A stretch of DNA of 64,000 nt, from the NCBI RefSeq assembly GCF_019218635.1, contig NZ_JAHUZB010000003.1, positions 62,001 through 126,000 on the forward strand. Direction: 5' to 3'. Below, piece by piece: positions 34,595 to 43,273 of the stretch. Made by a program: the position numbers and the translations under genes. Under the pieces are notes generated by a model. It was not told the DNA's origin. It worked only from the letters and a program-made list of their open reading frames with translations, and did no database searches. The DNA comes from Enterococcus alishanensis (GTDB lineage: Bacteria; Bacillota; Bacilli; Lactobacillales; Enterococcaceae). Positions within the stretch are counted from its first letter, which is position 1, and the number at the start of each line of letters is the position of its first letter.

Positions 34595-35185
34595 TTATTT
34601 TTCGAGCATTGTTTGCACCATTGCACGAATTTCTGGTAAGCGATACTGATAAAAATCTGGATGGTCTTTGAACCATTTGATATTTAAAGGAGAGGGATGC
34701 GGCAAAACAATCGTTGGTTTGCCATGAATTTCTTGGGTTTGGAAAATCAATTCAGCAAAATCTTGTCCTTTAAAAAAATGCTGTGCGGCTTTATTGCCAA
34801 CCAAAATAAATAACTTGTTTTGTAGATAATCAAGAGCAGGATCTAACCATAATTTTGAACAAATAGCTGGTGGTTGTTTGTCACCGCCACTTTTGTTTTT
34901 TCCGGGATAACACAAGCCTACTGCTAAAAAGCAGAATTTTGCTGGGTCGTAAAAAGTTTCTTCATTCACCTGATACCATTCATCTCGTAGCTTTTTTCCA
35001 GAAGCATCGGTGAAAGGCTTTTTGGTCTGAGAAACTTTATTGGAAGGCGCTTGGCTAATGTGGACGATTTTGGCGTCTTGATTACCCAAAAAGACTGGTG
35101 CTGGATTTAAAATATTGGCGCAACGAGTACAATTTTTTAAATCAGTTACAAATTGATCAAAATTTTTCTCAAGCAAAGGGATCAC
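34595..35185 (-). CDS. Uracil-DNA glycosylase family protein
   Basis: This is a 196-residue single-domain protein of the UDG superfamily. It has CTRCANI near the N-terminus, a HISQAPSNK segment matching motif 1 of family 4/5-like enzymes, and the HPSPLN motif near residue 165. It would remove uracil or related lesions from DNA, or be a non-canonical family member. The usual four-cysteine iron-sulfur cluster is not obvious. Its start overlaps the upstream membrane-protein gene by four bases. Confidence 0.78.
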   Translation of the reverse strand: MIPLLEKNFDQFVTDLKNCTRCANILNPAPVFLGNQDAKIVHISQAPSNKVSQTKKPFTDASGKKLRDEWYQVNEETFYDPAKFCFLAVGLCYPGKNKSGGDKQPPAICSKLWLDPALDYLQNKLFILVGNKAAQHFFKGQDFAELIFQTQEIHGKPTIVLPHPSPLNIKWFKDHPDFYQYRLPEIRAMVQTMLEK

Positions 35186-35565
35186 TCCTGATATTGTTTT
35201 TTATTTATAGTTGAAACGAAGACAAATAAGAGTCCGAAGGGAAGGCTGAGCCCAAAATAAATGATATAGCTTGTCCAGTTTACAGTCCCGCCACTATACC
35301 AACCTAATAGTGAGAAATAAAGAAAAAATGGCAGAATTAAAATAAAATAATGAAGGAATAAATTAGTGGGATAGCGAAATGTTAGGAGATAGATGAGTAT
35401 CAAATCAATCATTGCCGGCAGCCACATAAAATAAAATTCCCAATTAAAGCGCTGATTGATTAAATCAAAAATCAAAGTCGTAGCTATCATAATGGAAAAG
35501 TAGAACACATTCCGATAAAGAATATTGATGCGTTTTGATGAATCAAAAATTCCTCGTTTAAACAT
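35182..35565 (-). CDS. Hypothetical four-helix membrane protein, paralogue of 59558-59944
   Basis: This 127-residue protein has about four membrane helices and the start MFKRGIFDSSKRINILYRN. It is clearly related to the 128-residue protein at 59558-59944 (similar FDPSKPANVIYRT start, LIFDLFNH motif and helix spacing). The family is not recognised. The ATG at 35565 is chosen over an upstream in-frame start because AGGAGGG lies directly before it. It overlaps the glycosylase gene by four bases, indicating a two-gene operon. Confidence 0.65.
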   Translation of the reverse strand: MFKRGIFDSSKRINILYRNVFYFSIMIATTLIFDLINQRFNWEFYFMWLPAMIDLILIYLLTFRYPTNLFLHYFILILPFFLYFSLLGWYSGGTVNWTSYIIYFGLSLPFGLLFVFVSTINKKQYQE

Positions 35566-35681
35566 AGGTTGCGCCCTCCTTTTAGGTATACTTATTTTAG
35601 CATCTGTGCTTATTAGATACAAAAAGCTTAGAGAAAAATGTCTTGCATAAAATGATAGGTAACGAATTTTTTATTATCTAT

Positions 35682-35731
35682 TTGACCTATTAGGTAAATT
35701 TTGCTAAACTCAATTTGTCCTAACAGGTCAA
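35682..35731 (+). promoter_or_regulatory. Two inverted-repeat operators upstream of the TetR gene
   Basis: TTGACCTATTAGGTAAA (35682-35698) and TTGTCCTAACAGGTCAA (35715-35731) are two near-identical palindromes spaced 33 bases apart. They lie just upstream of the TetR gene and are its likely autoregulatory operators. Confidence 0.7.
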
Positions 35732-35746
35732 TACGGTTGGAGGAAT

Positions 35747-36364
35747 ATGATGGAACAGTTATTAAATATGCCAAAGGAACGAAAAGAAGCATTATTAAAT
35801 GCCGCCTTAAAAGAATTTACTCAACGGGGATTTGATCAAGCTTCAACTAATGAAATTGCTAAAAATTCTGGTATTTCTAAAAGCTTGATGTTTCATTATG
35901 TAAAAAATAAACAGGAATTATTTATGCTAGTATACGATTATTTTCATCAATTGATTCATCAGGAATATTATTTAAAGCTGGATCTCGAGCAAAAAGATGT
36001 ATTCGTACGTCTGAGACAATCGTATCTTTTACAAATTCAAATATTACAAACCTATCCTGATGTGTTATTGATTGAAAATTTAAAAGGGGATACCAAATCA
36101 GAAGTGATTAATAGCTTTTTAGCAAGTAAAGAAGATCAGGCCTCTTTTAATTGCCAAGTAGATTTATTTAAGCATATCGATACTAGTAAATTCCGCGAAA
36201 ATGTAAATATCGAAAAGGCTAAAAAGGTCATTCTTTGGAGTAACCAAGGCTTGATTAACGAGCTATTGGCGGATGAGGAAATTTTAGATCTAACAAAAAC
36301 TACACAGCTTTTAGATGAGTATCTTGCTGAATTGAGAAAGCTATTTTATGTTGACGAAGAATAA
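35747..36364 (+). CDS. TetR/AcrR family transcriptional regulator
   Basis: This 205-residue TetR-family protein has an N-terminal HTH (GFDQASTNEIAKNSGISKSLMFHYVKNK, about residues 28-55) and a variable C-terminal ligand domain. A second ATG three bases downstream of 35747 is equally possible as the start. Two palindromic operators lie upstream, so it probably represses itself and the overlapping peptidase gene. The inducer is unknown. Confidence 0.88.
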   Translation: MMEQLLNMPKERKEALLNAALKEFTQRGFDQASTNEIAKNSGISKSLMFHYVKNKQELFMLVYDYFHQLIHQEYYLKLDLEQKDVFVRLRQSYLLQIQILQTYPDVLLIENLKGDTKSEVINSFLASKEDQASFNCQVDLFKHIDTSKFRENVNIEKAKKVILWSNQGLINELLADEEILDLTKTTQLLDEYLAELRKLFYVDEE

Positions 36365-37115
36365 AATTATTGCGGTATTGTTGACCCTAACAATTTTATT
36401 TTTTGTTATGAAGCCAACTGAAAGGAAAATAAATATGGAAAATCCGGTTATTTTATCAGCACCGTTAAAAGGTCAATGGCATACACCCAATACGCCTGGC
36501 AGTCAAATTCCTAGTCATGGTTCGGATAAATTCGGTACGACTTACGCTTATGATTTTGTTCAGTTAGATTGGAAAAAACTAGGAAAACCAGCTTACCAAG
36601 GTGGCTTGTTGAAGTATTTACAAAAAGGCATACCGGTAGAAGATTATTATTGCTGGGGAGAAACAATCTATGCCCCTTGTGACGGTGAAATTGTGGTTGC
36701 AAAAGATGGTTTTCCTGAAGCCAAACGAACCAATTTACGAAAAGATTTATCTAATGCCAGAGACAATGGTCAAAATTTTCACCCTAGTCGTAATAATGTC
36801 CAAGAAGTGGCTGGAAATTACGTGATAATCAAAATGGCGGAAAATATTTTTGTAGCATTATGCCATTTTCAACAAGCTTCGATTGAGGTCGTTGTCGGTG
36901 AACAGATAAAAACTGGTGAAATCATTGGTAAAGTCGGTCATTCAGGAAATTCTTTTGCCCCACATCTACATTTACAGGTCATGGATCGTTTAGATATTGG
37001 CAATGCCAAAGGACTCCCTTGTGCTTTTGATGATTATCAAGTTTTTCAAAATGGAAGATGGGTAACGAAAACTAATGGAATCCCTACAAAAAAAGAACGG
37101 ATATTATTTGAGTAA
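36348..37115 (+). CDS. M23 family metallopeptidase, membrane-anchored
   Basis: This 255-residue protein begins with a hydrophobic N-terminal segment (about residues 8-22), probably a signal anchor, followed by an extracytoplasmic domain. M23 zinc motifs are present: HGSDKFGTTYAYDF, ALCHF and the HLHLQV motif (around residue 205). M23 peptidases usually cut peptidoglycan cross-bridges or stems. The gene starts inside the 3' end of the TetR gene, so its expression is coupled to a ligand-responsive repressor, which is unusual for a housekeeping hydrolase. Confidence 0.8.
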   Translation: MLTKNKIIAVLLTLTILFFVMKPTERKINMENPVILSAPLKGQWHTPNTPGSQIPSHGSDKFGTTYAYDFVQLDWKKLGKPAYQGGLLKYLQKGIPVEDYYCWGETIYAPCDGEIVVAKDGFPEAKRTNLRKDLSNARDNGQNFHPSRNNVQEVAGNYVIIKMAENIFVALCHFQQASIEVVVGEQIKTGEIIGKVGHSGNSFAPHLHLQVMDRLDIGNAKGLPCAFDDYQVFQNGRWVTKTNGIPTKKERILFE

Positions 37116-37158
37116 AAGTACTTGAGGGGATATATTTATCAAAAATGCTCAAGTGCTT
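37116..37158. terminator. Bidirectional terminator between the M23 and MFS genes
   Basis: AAGTACTTGAG pairs with CTCAAGTGCTT around a 21-base loop, with A- and T-rich flanks. It sits between two convergent genes. Confidence 0.65.
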
Positions 37159-37160
37159 AT

Positions 37161-38552
37161 TTATTCTATAGTAGCATCGTTTGAATAATCGCTTTTTTTA
37201 GGATATGCCAAGGCGATTAGTAATAAAAGTGCCAGTACCGGTAGCCAAATTTGATAAATAGATAAGTAGGCATGATTGATTTTTGAAAAGGTAAATGTTT
37301 TTAGCGCTGTCAAGTTACCAGTCATGTTGGATACAAAAAAGGATACACCTAATATAGAACCGATTTGGCGAACCACACTAATAATACTTTGAGAGCTGGT
37401 CAACAGGGTTCCTTGTAAATTAGTTGCAGCCAGCACATTGATTGGACCAGAAATAATACCAAAGCCGATACCCAGAATGAATAAAACCAACGATAATAAA
37501 TTTTTTGTTTGTCCATTGAAATTAGCCAAGAAAAGATAGGCAATCAGAATACACATGATTCCGATAAAGACTAACAGGCGCGGTCCCAGTTTGTGAATTG
37601 CCAAGCTGCCTAAACCACCAAAAATGAAGACCGTGATTGACATTGGTAGAAGAATTAATGCGGCCTGCAATTCCGATTGGTGAAAGACATTTGTTAAATA
37701 GGTAGGTAAAATGACGACCACTCCGATGTAGAAAAATTGGGCTAATAATGCCACCAAAGCTGACAGTGAGAAATTTTTATTTTTAAAAAGCTGCAAATCA
37801 ATCATAGGAAAGGCGACCTTCTTTTCGATTAATACAAATAGAGCAAATAGCACCACACCTATAAAGACACAAATCATGAAGCGCACATCAACCACACCCC
37901 ACTCCCTAACTTTTATTAATCCCAGTGTAATAAAAAATAAGCTGAGCATTGAAAGCAAACTACCACTAAAATCAACTTTCTCTTTTCTTTTTTCTTCATG
38001 TTTAAAATTTAAAGTGGTTAAACACAAAATTAGTCCCAGAACCACAAGAGGCAGATTTATTAAAAAAATCCAATGCCAATTGAATGAATCAGTCAAAATA
38101 CCTCCTAAGGTTGGTCCAATTGCCGCGGCGCCCCCTTGAGTTAATCCTAAAATAGCCACGATTTTAAAGCGATCTTCAATTTTCCAAGCAGAAAGCCCGA
38201 TCGTATTTCCTAACGGTAACAATAATGCCGCTCCCAAACTGGAAATGACCCTGCCGACAATTAAAATCAAAAAAGATGTGGCAATTCCAGCCATAAAACT
38301 ACCTAATCCAAATAAAAACAAACCTAAAAGAAATAATCTATTTTTGCCAAAAATGTCTCCTAATTTACTTAAAGGAATGGTCAAACTAGCAAAAATTATC
38401 GTATAGACATTTAATGCCCAAGATAATTTAGTTAAATCAATTTGCAAACCTTTTTGAATTGCGGGTAAAGCAATATTCATAATGGTTGTATCTAGCATCA
38501 CCAAAAAGATGCCAATCGACATTGCAACAGTAAGTAAGATTTTTTTATTCAT
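37161..38552 (-). CDS. MFS transporter, DHA2 (EmrB/QacA) drug-efflux family
   Basis: This is a 463-residue protein with about 14 membrane helices. It has the LDTTIMNIALPAIQ motif in helix 1 (motif D1 of the 14-TMS drug exporters), the SKLGDIFGKNRLF loop (motif A), and a motif C-like GPTLGGIL segment. These mark proton-driven multidrug exporters. It is divergent from a TetR regulator, with two shared palindromes in the intergenic region, so it is probably derepressed by the exported compound. Confidence 0.88.
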   Translation of the reverse strand: MNKKILLTVAMSIGIFLVMLDTTIMNIALPAIQKGLQIDLTKLSWALNVYTIIFASLTIPLSKLGDIFGKNRLFLLGLFLFGLGSFMAGIATSFLILIVGRVISSLGAALLLPLGNTIGLSAWKIEDRFKIVAILGLTQGGAAAIGPTLGGILTDSFNWHWIFLINLPLVVLGLILCLTTLNFKHEEKRKEKVDFSGSLLSMLSLFFITLGLIKVREWGVVDVRFMICVFIGVVLFALFVLIEKKVAFPMIDLQLFKNKNFSLSALVALLAQFFYIGVVVILPTYLTNVFHQSELQAALILLPMSITVFIFGGLGSLAIHKLGPRLLVFIGIMCILIAYLFLANFNGQTKNLLSLVLFILGIGFGIISGPINVLAATNLQGTLLTSSQSIISVVRQIGSILGVSFFVSNMTGNLTALKTFTFSKINHAYLSIYQIWLPVLALLLLIALAYPKKSDYSNDATIE

Positions 38553-38576
38553 GATAAGCCTCCACTTTTCGAAATA

Positions 38577-38664
38577 TGAGTTATTACTCAGTTTTTTTAT
38601 CGTGTTGCAAATATAATCCTAAAAAAAGGTGATGTCAAATTTTTATTTCATGAGTTTTAACTCG
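38577..38664. promoter_or_regulatory. Two palindromic operators in the MFS/TetR divergent region
   Basis: TGAGTTATTACTCA (38577-38590) and TGAGTTTTAACTCG (38651-38664) share the arms TGAGT...ACTC. They flank the divergent promoters and are the likely binding sites of the adjacent TetR protein. Confidence 0.65.
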
Positions 38665-38722
38665 ATTTATTGAATATTTTCTAGCTGAGAGGTAAAATAA
38701 TAGAAATATTGGAGGGGCAATC

Positions 38723-39349
38723 ATGACTGAAAACAAAGTAATTCGAAAACCATTACAAAAAAGAGCTCTCGAAAAAAAAGCGAAAATTTTAGCAACTGCT
38801 CGAAAATTGTTCTCTGAAAGAAATTTTTTTAATGTGTCTACCAATGAAATTGCGAAAGAAGCCGGTCTATCTATTGGCACATTGTATGCTTATTACAATA
38901 GCAAAGAAGATATTTTAATCGAATTAGTCGAGGAGTACCATAAAACTTTTTTGACAATTTTTGCTGAAATCAATCAATCTCAATCCTTTGAGCTATTCAA
39001 AACCGATACTCAAAAATGGTTAGTAAACTTAATTAATCGACTTATTTCAGTGGAGGATGAGGCCTTTCATCAAGAAATTGAGATGTTGGCGATGACAGTG
39101 CCAGAAGTAAAAAAAGTTGTCCGCGAACAACAAAACAAGATGAAACATCTCACGTACGAACATTTTTTATATTATGCTAATCAAAGCAATCCACAGCAAA
39201 TAAAAATATTGTCCACGATTATTTTTGATTTTATTACCTCTTTGGTGGATGAAGTGCTGTATAGTGAGCATACTGAAAAGGAAGCTGAGGAAATAATTTC
39301 AGCGGGAGTTGCAGCCATTGATCTATTAATTAAGGCGTATTTAACTTAA
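38723..39349 (+). CDS. TetR/AcrR family transcriptional regulator
   Basis: This 208-residue TetR-family repressor has an N-terminal HTH (FNVSTNEIAKEAGLSIGTLYAYYNSKEDI, about residues 34-62). It is transcribed divergently from the DHA2 exporter gene, and two palindromes lie between them, which is the standard arrangement for a TetR repressor controlling an efflux pump. A GGAGGGG ribosome site supports the start. The ligand is unknown. Confidence 0.9.
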   Translation: MTENKVIRKPLQKRALEKKAKILATARKLFSERNFFNVSTNEIAKEAGLSIGTLYAYYNSKEDILIELVEEYHKTFLTIFAEINQSQSFELFKTDTQKWLVNLINRLISVEDEAFHQEIEMLAMTVPEVKKVVREQQNKMKHLTYEHFLYYANQSNPQQIKILSTIIFDFITSLVDEVLYSEHTEKEAEEIISAGVAAIDLLIKAYLT

Positions 39350-39438
39350 AAAAATATTTGATTCTTTTTACATTTTTCCAATAGGATAACCAAACCAATT
39401 TACAATTAAATCTAGGTTGTTATAAAGAGGGGGAGAAA

Positions 39439-39675
39439 ATGAATAAAGAATCAGGGATAGCATTTTTAATTGCCCTAATATTAACTGGGGGACTTTTTTA
39501 TGTGACTAAGAACTTGTCGGCGAGTGGGCTTTTATTTTTCTTAGTTGTTAGCGGTGAATTAGCATTTATCAATAAGTTTGTTAAAAAAGTGAAAATCTTG
39601 CTCTTGCAAAAATGTGAGAGCTCTTTTTGTCATCAAAAAAGAGGTAGTCCCCTAATGACTACCTCCTCTAGATAG
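39439..39675 (+). CDS. Small hypothetical membrane protein
   Basis: This possible 78-residue protein has two hydrophobic segments (about residues 5-25 and 28-45) followed by a short basic tail. A strong GAGGGGGAG ribosome site precedes the ATG. The last ~20 codons run through hairpin-forming sequence shared with a minus-strand terminator and do not look like conserved protein. The natural gene may have been longer or truncated here. The family is not recognised. Confidence 0.45.
   Translation: MNKESGIAFLIALILTGGLFYVTKNLSASGLLFFLVVSGELAFINKFVKKVKILLLQKCESSFCHQKRGSPLMTTSSR
39625..39669 (-). terminator. Terminator for the HAD phosphatase gene (minus strand)
   Basis: On the minus strand GAGGTAGTC pairs with GACTACCTC and is followed by TTTTTTG. 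It lies about 120 bases past the phosphatase stop codon. Confidence 0.65.
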
Positions 39676-39788
39676 AAGTTCTTTGCCTGTTTTAGCAGAC
39701 ATTTATAGTGTAACAAAGATGGATAATCATCACAAATAGAAAAATAATTTTTTTTATTTGCATTAATTGGTTTGTGGAGCTGTTTTTT

Positions 39789-40607
39789 CTAATTAATTGG
39801 GAACAATTCATCTAAGGTAACTAGTACGCCGTCGTTATCATTAGAAGGACAAACTTGATCGGCAACTTTTTTTACATTGGCAGGGGCATTATCCATTGCG
39901 TAACCGATCCCGCAATAAGCCAACATTTCAAGGTCATTTCCGCCATCTCCAAAAGCGACACATTGCTCCGGAGTAATGCCCCATCGTTGAACTAATTTTT
40001 CTAAACCGGCAGCTTTGTGACAACCTGGAATGATTAAATCAACTGAACCATGACCGCTGCTGGTAGGAGTTAACGAGCCTTTTAGTTCATCACGAAATAA
40101 ATTACAGTAATAATCTGTTTTTTCCGCGGGAACAGTTGGCGCAAATTTTAAAATTTGGTCATTTACCTCGGCAAAATCGGTGACCCATTTTAATTTATGA
40201 TAATAAATATTGGTTAACTGAAAAAATTCTTGACTAACGGTTCCACGTTCACAATAGGCGCTATTTAAACCACACATGACATTTTTGATTTCGGTATATT
40301 TTTTAACTAATTCAAGGACTGTCAAAATGGTTTCTTTCGGTATATTTCCAGAAAAAATGACTTCTTTCTTGTCTTTGACCAAAGCACCGTTTTCTGCCAC
40401 AAAACTCAATTCATCATAATAATCAGGAAAAAGTGAGCGCAGTTGATAATATTGATTGCCACTGGCTACGACAAATTGACAGTCAACAGCTTTCATTCGA
40501 GCCAAAATAGCCTTGAAGCGTGGAATATCATAAGTATAATCACTGCGAGCAAAAGTGCCGTCCATATCTACGGCAACTAATTTAATATCATGGGGATTAG
40601 GATTCAT
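39789..40607 (-). CDS. HAD superfamily Cof-type sugar phosphatase
   Basis: This is a 272-residue HAD-IIB hydrolase of the Cof group. Motif I (VAVDMDGTF), motif II (VVASGNQ), the motif III lysine region and motif IV (FGDGGNDLEML) are all present, with the C2-type cap in between. Such enzymes dephosphorylate sugar phosphates or related metabolites with broad specificity. It is monocistronic with a GGAGAA ribosome site. The specific substrate cannot be predicted. Confidence 0.88.
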   Translation of the reverse strand: MNPNPHDIKLVAVDMDGTFARSDYTYDIPRFKAILARMKAVDCQFVVASGNQYYQLRSLFPDYYDELSFVAENGALVKDKKEVIFSGNIPKETILTVLELVKKYTEIKNVMCGLNSAYCERGTVSQEFFQLTNIYYHKLKWVTDFAEVNDQILKFAPTVPAEKTDYYCNLFRDELKGSLTPTSSGHGSVDLIIPGCHKAAGLEKLVQRWGITPEQCVAFGDGGNDLEMLAYCGIGYAMDNAPANVKKVADQVCPSNDNDGVLVTLDELFPIN

Positions 40608-40699
40608 ATTGTTTTCTCCATTCAGAATAAATTGTTGATGCTAAATATTACTGCACTAATTATAGCATGTTTAAGCTGTGGCATTCTTTCAAGAAAAAT

Positions 40700-41485
40700 T
40701 TATTGCTCAGTAGTAGTAAGCAAGTTTGAGATATTTTGATAGCCTAGTTGATGGGCATAATCTATAGCGGATTTCCCGTAATTATCTACTATCGTTGGAT
40801 CGGCGCCATTTTTTAGTAATTCAGCAACAATATCTTGATAGACTTGCGATCCATCTCGCAGAGCGATTGCTTCTATTAAGGCAGTATAACCATAATTATT
40901 TTGATGATTGATATTTACACGTTTATCCGCTGAAAGTAGTTTTACATTTTCAAGATGGCCTTTTTCTGCAGCGGGAATAAGTGCATTCCCACCAAAACGA
41001 TTGACGATGGATTGATCTGGTGTTGCATGGGCGAGAATATAGGCAAGAATTTCAGTCCGACCCTCAGCACCTGCGTAAAGATACGGACTATCTTGAAGAT
41101 TATCTTGGCTGTTTATATCGGCCCCAGCGTCAATTAATTGTTTAGCAATATCGATTTGATTATTATGAACGGCAATCATTAAAGCTGTTTCGGCTTTTTC
41201 ATTGACTTCATTAATATTATAGTGATCGGAATTAAGAATTTTTGTTGTCTCATTTAAATCTCCTGTTGTTACAGCTTGAAGTAAGCTACCACTGGGATAA
41301 AGGGGAGCTTCTTGTTTATCCGATGATTCAGACGCATCTACTTGAGGTGCTTTTTCACTCGATTGTAGCGTACTTGAACTAATGGAAGTGCTATTTTGTG
41401 AATTCTTTTGACAACCAGACAAAGTTAGAAAAAGAATGGTCATTGCGAGAATGTAGGTTAATTTTTTTATTTTTTTTGCTGTCAT
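40700..41485 (-). CDS. Ankyrin-repeat lipoprotein
   Basis: This 261-residue secreted lipoprotein has a signal peptide with lipobox LSGC (Cys25), a Ser-rich linker (about 26-60), and then four to five ankyrin repeats (for example NEKAETALMIAVHNNQ, DNYGKSAIDYAHQLG). Ankyrin repeats mediate protein binding; outside the membrane the partner is unknown. A good AAGGAGG site precedes the start. Bacterial ankyrin lipoproteins are found in enterococci and related genera, but I cannot assign a role. Confidence 0.82.
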   Translation of the reverse strand: MTAKKIKKLTYILAMTILFLTLSGCQKNSQNSTSISSSTLQSSEKAPQVDASESSDKQEAPLYPSGSLLQAVTTGDLNETTKILNSDHYNINEVNEKAETALMIAVHNNQIDIAKQLIDAGADINSQDNLQDSPYLYAGAEGRTEILAYILAHATPDQSIVNRFGGNALIPAAEKGHLENVKLLSADKRVNINHQNNYGYTALIEAIALRDGSQVYQDIVAELLKNGADPTIVDNYGKSAIDYAHQLGYQNISNLLTTTEQ

Positions 41486-41817
41486 TTTGTCTCCTCCTTG
41501 GTATTTATCGAAAACTATAGCATGATTGAAAAAAATCAGCTATGTTAAAGAATTTTCAAGAAAGTTACAGTAAAAAATATTAAAATCCTCTATTTTTCTG
41601 GTAGGTTGCGAGAAAGATGACTTCGATAGCTGAATACAGCATCGTTTTGGCTGATTAGAAAACGCATTTTAAAAATATTGGTTACCCATAAATTATCAAG
41701 GGTGAAGTGAAATTAGATTAAGAAAAAAATTTATTCAATAGTTAGAAAAGTCTAAACAGATGTCCAATGAAAAAAAACGAAATACCTAGGTATCTCGTCT
41801 TTTTAACTTGTATTCTA
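41486..41817. other. Intergenic region with a terminator for the NlpC/P60-like gene
   Basis: No gene is visible. ACGAAATACCTAGGTATCTCGT at 41777-41798 is an almost perfect palindrome which, on the minus strand, is followed by a long T-run; it terminates the secreted-protein gene to its right. The rest is AT-rich and holds no clear signal apart from the probable promoter region of the ankyrin gene. Confidence 0.7.
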
Positions 41818-42894
41818 TTATTGAATAGCCCGCTCCGCATTCCAAGCAGTGCCTTCATCTTTCCAGCCGAGACTAACTAAGTTGTTTTTCTCACCAGAAT
41901 TAGTTGTGTAGACATGGCTATCTTGGCTTCCGATGGCGTTCGGATTGTAGACCCGATAAACTGGAACGTTGCCGCCTGAATTCCACGATACGCCTTCACT
42001 TTCCCAGCCAATTGTTGTTAACCAAGTATTTTCTTGGGAGCTTAAAGTGTAGAAATGACGACCATTATTAGGATTGTATAAACGATAAGTTGTGTCACCA
42101 GCGGTTGGTGCAGCCCACGCGACACCTTCATACGTCCAGCCAATATTTTGTAAGTTGGTGGCTTCAGCTAAATCTTGGGTGTAATGGTGATTGCCTTCGT
42201 TTGCGTTGTACAGTCTAAACACATATTTTTCGTTGGCTTGTTGACCATCTAAACCTGGTACTTTTTGAACACCGTCACTTAAAATTCTTTTGGCAAAATC
42301 AGGTTTATACCAAGCAATTTGACCAACTTTGACATTTTGATCTGGTCCTGGGGAATAAATGTATTGTCCGTTGCCAATAAAAATAGCGACATTGTTAGAA
42401 TTCCCTTTTGTTCCCCAAAATAATAAGTCACCTGGTTGTAAAGCATTCATGCTAACGTCTTTGCCTAGTCGCTCTTGAGAAGTACTTGGGGCAGGGACGG
42501 TCATATTCACTGCATTTTTAAATACATATTGTACCAACCCTGAAGCGTCAAAAGCACTTGGTCCAGCAGCGCCCCAACCAAATGGTTTGCCGACTTGGGC
42601 TTGTGCTAAGTTGACTACTTTTTGTTGCTCAGTCAAAGCAGCAGTGTCAGCAAAAGTTTGAACTGTTTGTGCAGATGTGATATTTGGCGTAGCCATCACT
42701 GCTTCAAATTGAGCCAATGTATAGCCAGCTTCCAACGCTGCTTGTTTTTCTTTTTGATACACACTTTGATCTTCTGTAAGTTGGATCTGTGAATCATCTT
42801 CATTGATTTCTGCGGCAAACACTTTTGTCCCAGTAACTTGTAATCCCACCAAACACAAACCAAGCGCTAAACCTGTTTTAAATCCTAATTTCAT
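41818..42894 (-). CDS. Secreted NlpC/P60-fold protein lacking catalytic residues, with C-terminal DUF5648-like repeats
   Basis: This 358-residue protein has a Sec signal peptide (cleavage near VFA-AE, residue 27), a linker, an NlpC/P60 domain (about 90-205) and three ~42-residue C-terminal repeats (about 226-358, with motifs like YRLYNPNNGRHFYT and GWxxEGxxW) resembling DUF5648. The active-site cysteine of the canonical FDCSGLVQYVF motif is replaced by Ala117 (FDASGL). The usual catalytic His is Asn168 (NNVAIFIGNG), and the third polar residue is Tyr180. It is therefore predicted to be a non-hydrolytic cell-wall binding protein. It is monocistronic with a terminator. Confidence 0.85.
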   Translation of the reverse strand: MKLGFKTGLALGLCLVGLQVTGTKVFAAEINEDDSQIQLTEDQSVYQKEKQAALEAGYTLAQFEAVMATPNITSAQTVQTFADTAALTEQQKVVNLAQAQVGKPFGWGAAGPSAFDASGLVQYVFKNAVNMTVPAPSTSQERLGKDVSMNALQPGDLLFWGTKGNSNNVAIFIGNGQYIYSPGPDQNVKVGQIAWYKPDFAKRILSDGVQKVPGLDGQQANEKYVFRLYNANEGNHHYTQDLAEATNLQNIGWTYEGVAWAAPTAGDTTYRLYNPNNGRHFYTLSSQENTWLTTIGWESEGVSWNSGGNVPVYRVYNPNAIGSQDSHVYTTNSGEKNNLVSLGWKDEGTAWNAERAIQ

Positions 42895-43273
42895 AAATAC
42901 TCCTTCTCTCCTGATTAATAACTTACATTGTACACTAGACCACCGAATATTTTAATAACTAGCTTTAAATTAAGAAGTAAAAGTAAGTATAGACATCTAA
43001 AATAATATCAGCTAGCCTGTTTCAGGATAATAATAGAATAACTTATATTAAATCCCATCGAAGCGCCAGATGGACTTCTAGGTTCATCCGTTCTTCTAAT
43101 TTTCCTCGATTTGTAGCTTCTATAAAATTCTCAGCAAATAAATCTTTTTACAGACTATTTTCAAAAATTTGATTTTTTAAATACTTTTATGATGATATGA
43201 TTGAGTTGTATTTCATAGGATCTATATTCATTATAAAGAGTTTTACGTCATTCACAAAAAAGGAGGAGAAAGA
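42895..43273. other. Intergenic region with promoters and a possible gene remnant
   Basis: This 379-base gap separates divergent genes and holds no complete gene. On the minus strand, 43043-43147 reads as a 34-codon open stretch ending in a stop (containing RGKLEERMNLEVHL), which looks protein-like but has no start or ribosome site and may be a decayed gene tail. The right end is AT-rich and presumably carries the promoter of the cyclodeaminase-family gene. Confidence 0.45.
43043..43147 (-). pseudogene. Possible decayed gene tail (34 codons)
   Basis: The frame runs from just after a stop codon to TAA at 43043-43045. The encoded sequence has a balanced amphipathic composition (ENFIEATNRGKLEER then LALRWDLI) unlike random AT-rich translation. 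No start codon context is present. I cannot name the parent family. Confidence 0.3.

Noticed and set aside
34486-34671. A 61-codon plus-strand frame between the dehydrogenase and glycosylase genes
   Set aside because: It crosses a terminator stem and enters the antisense of the glycosylase gene.
37876-38139. An 87-codon plus-strand frame opposite the DHA2 exporter
   Set aside because: Antisense to a well-supported transporter gene with no start signal.
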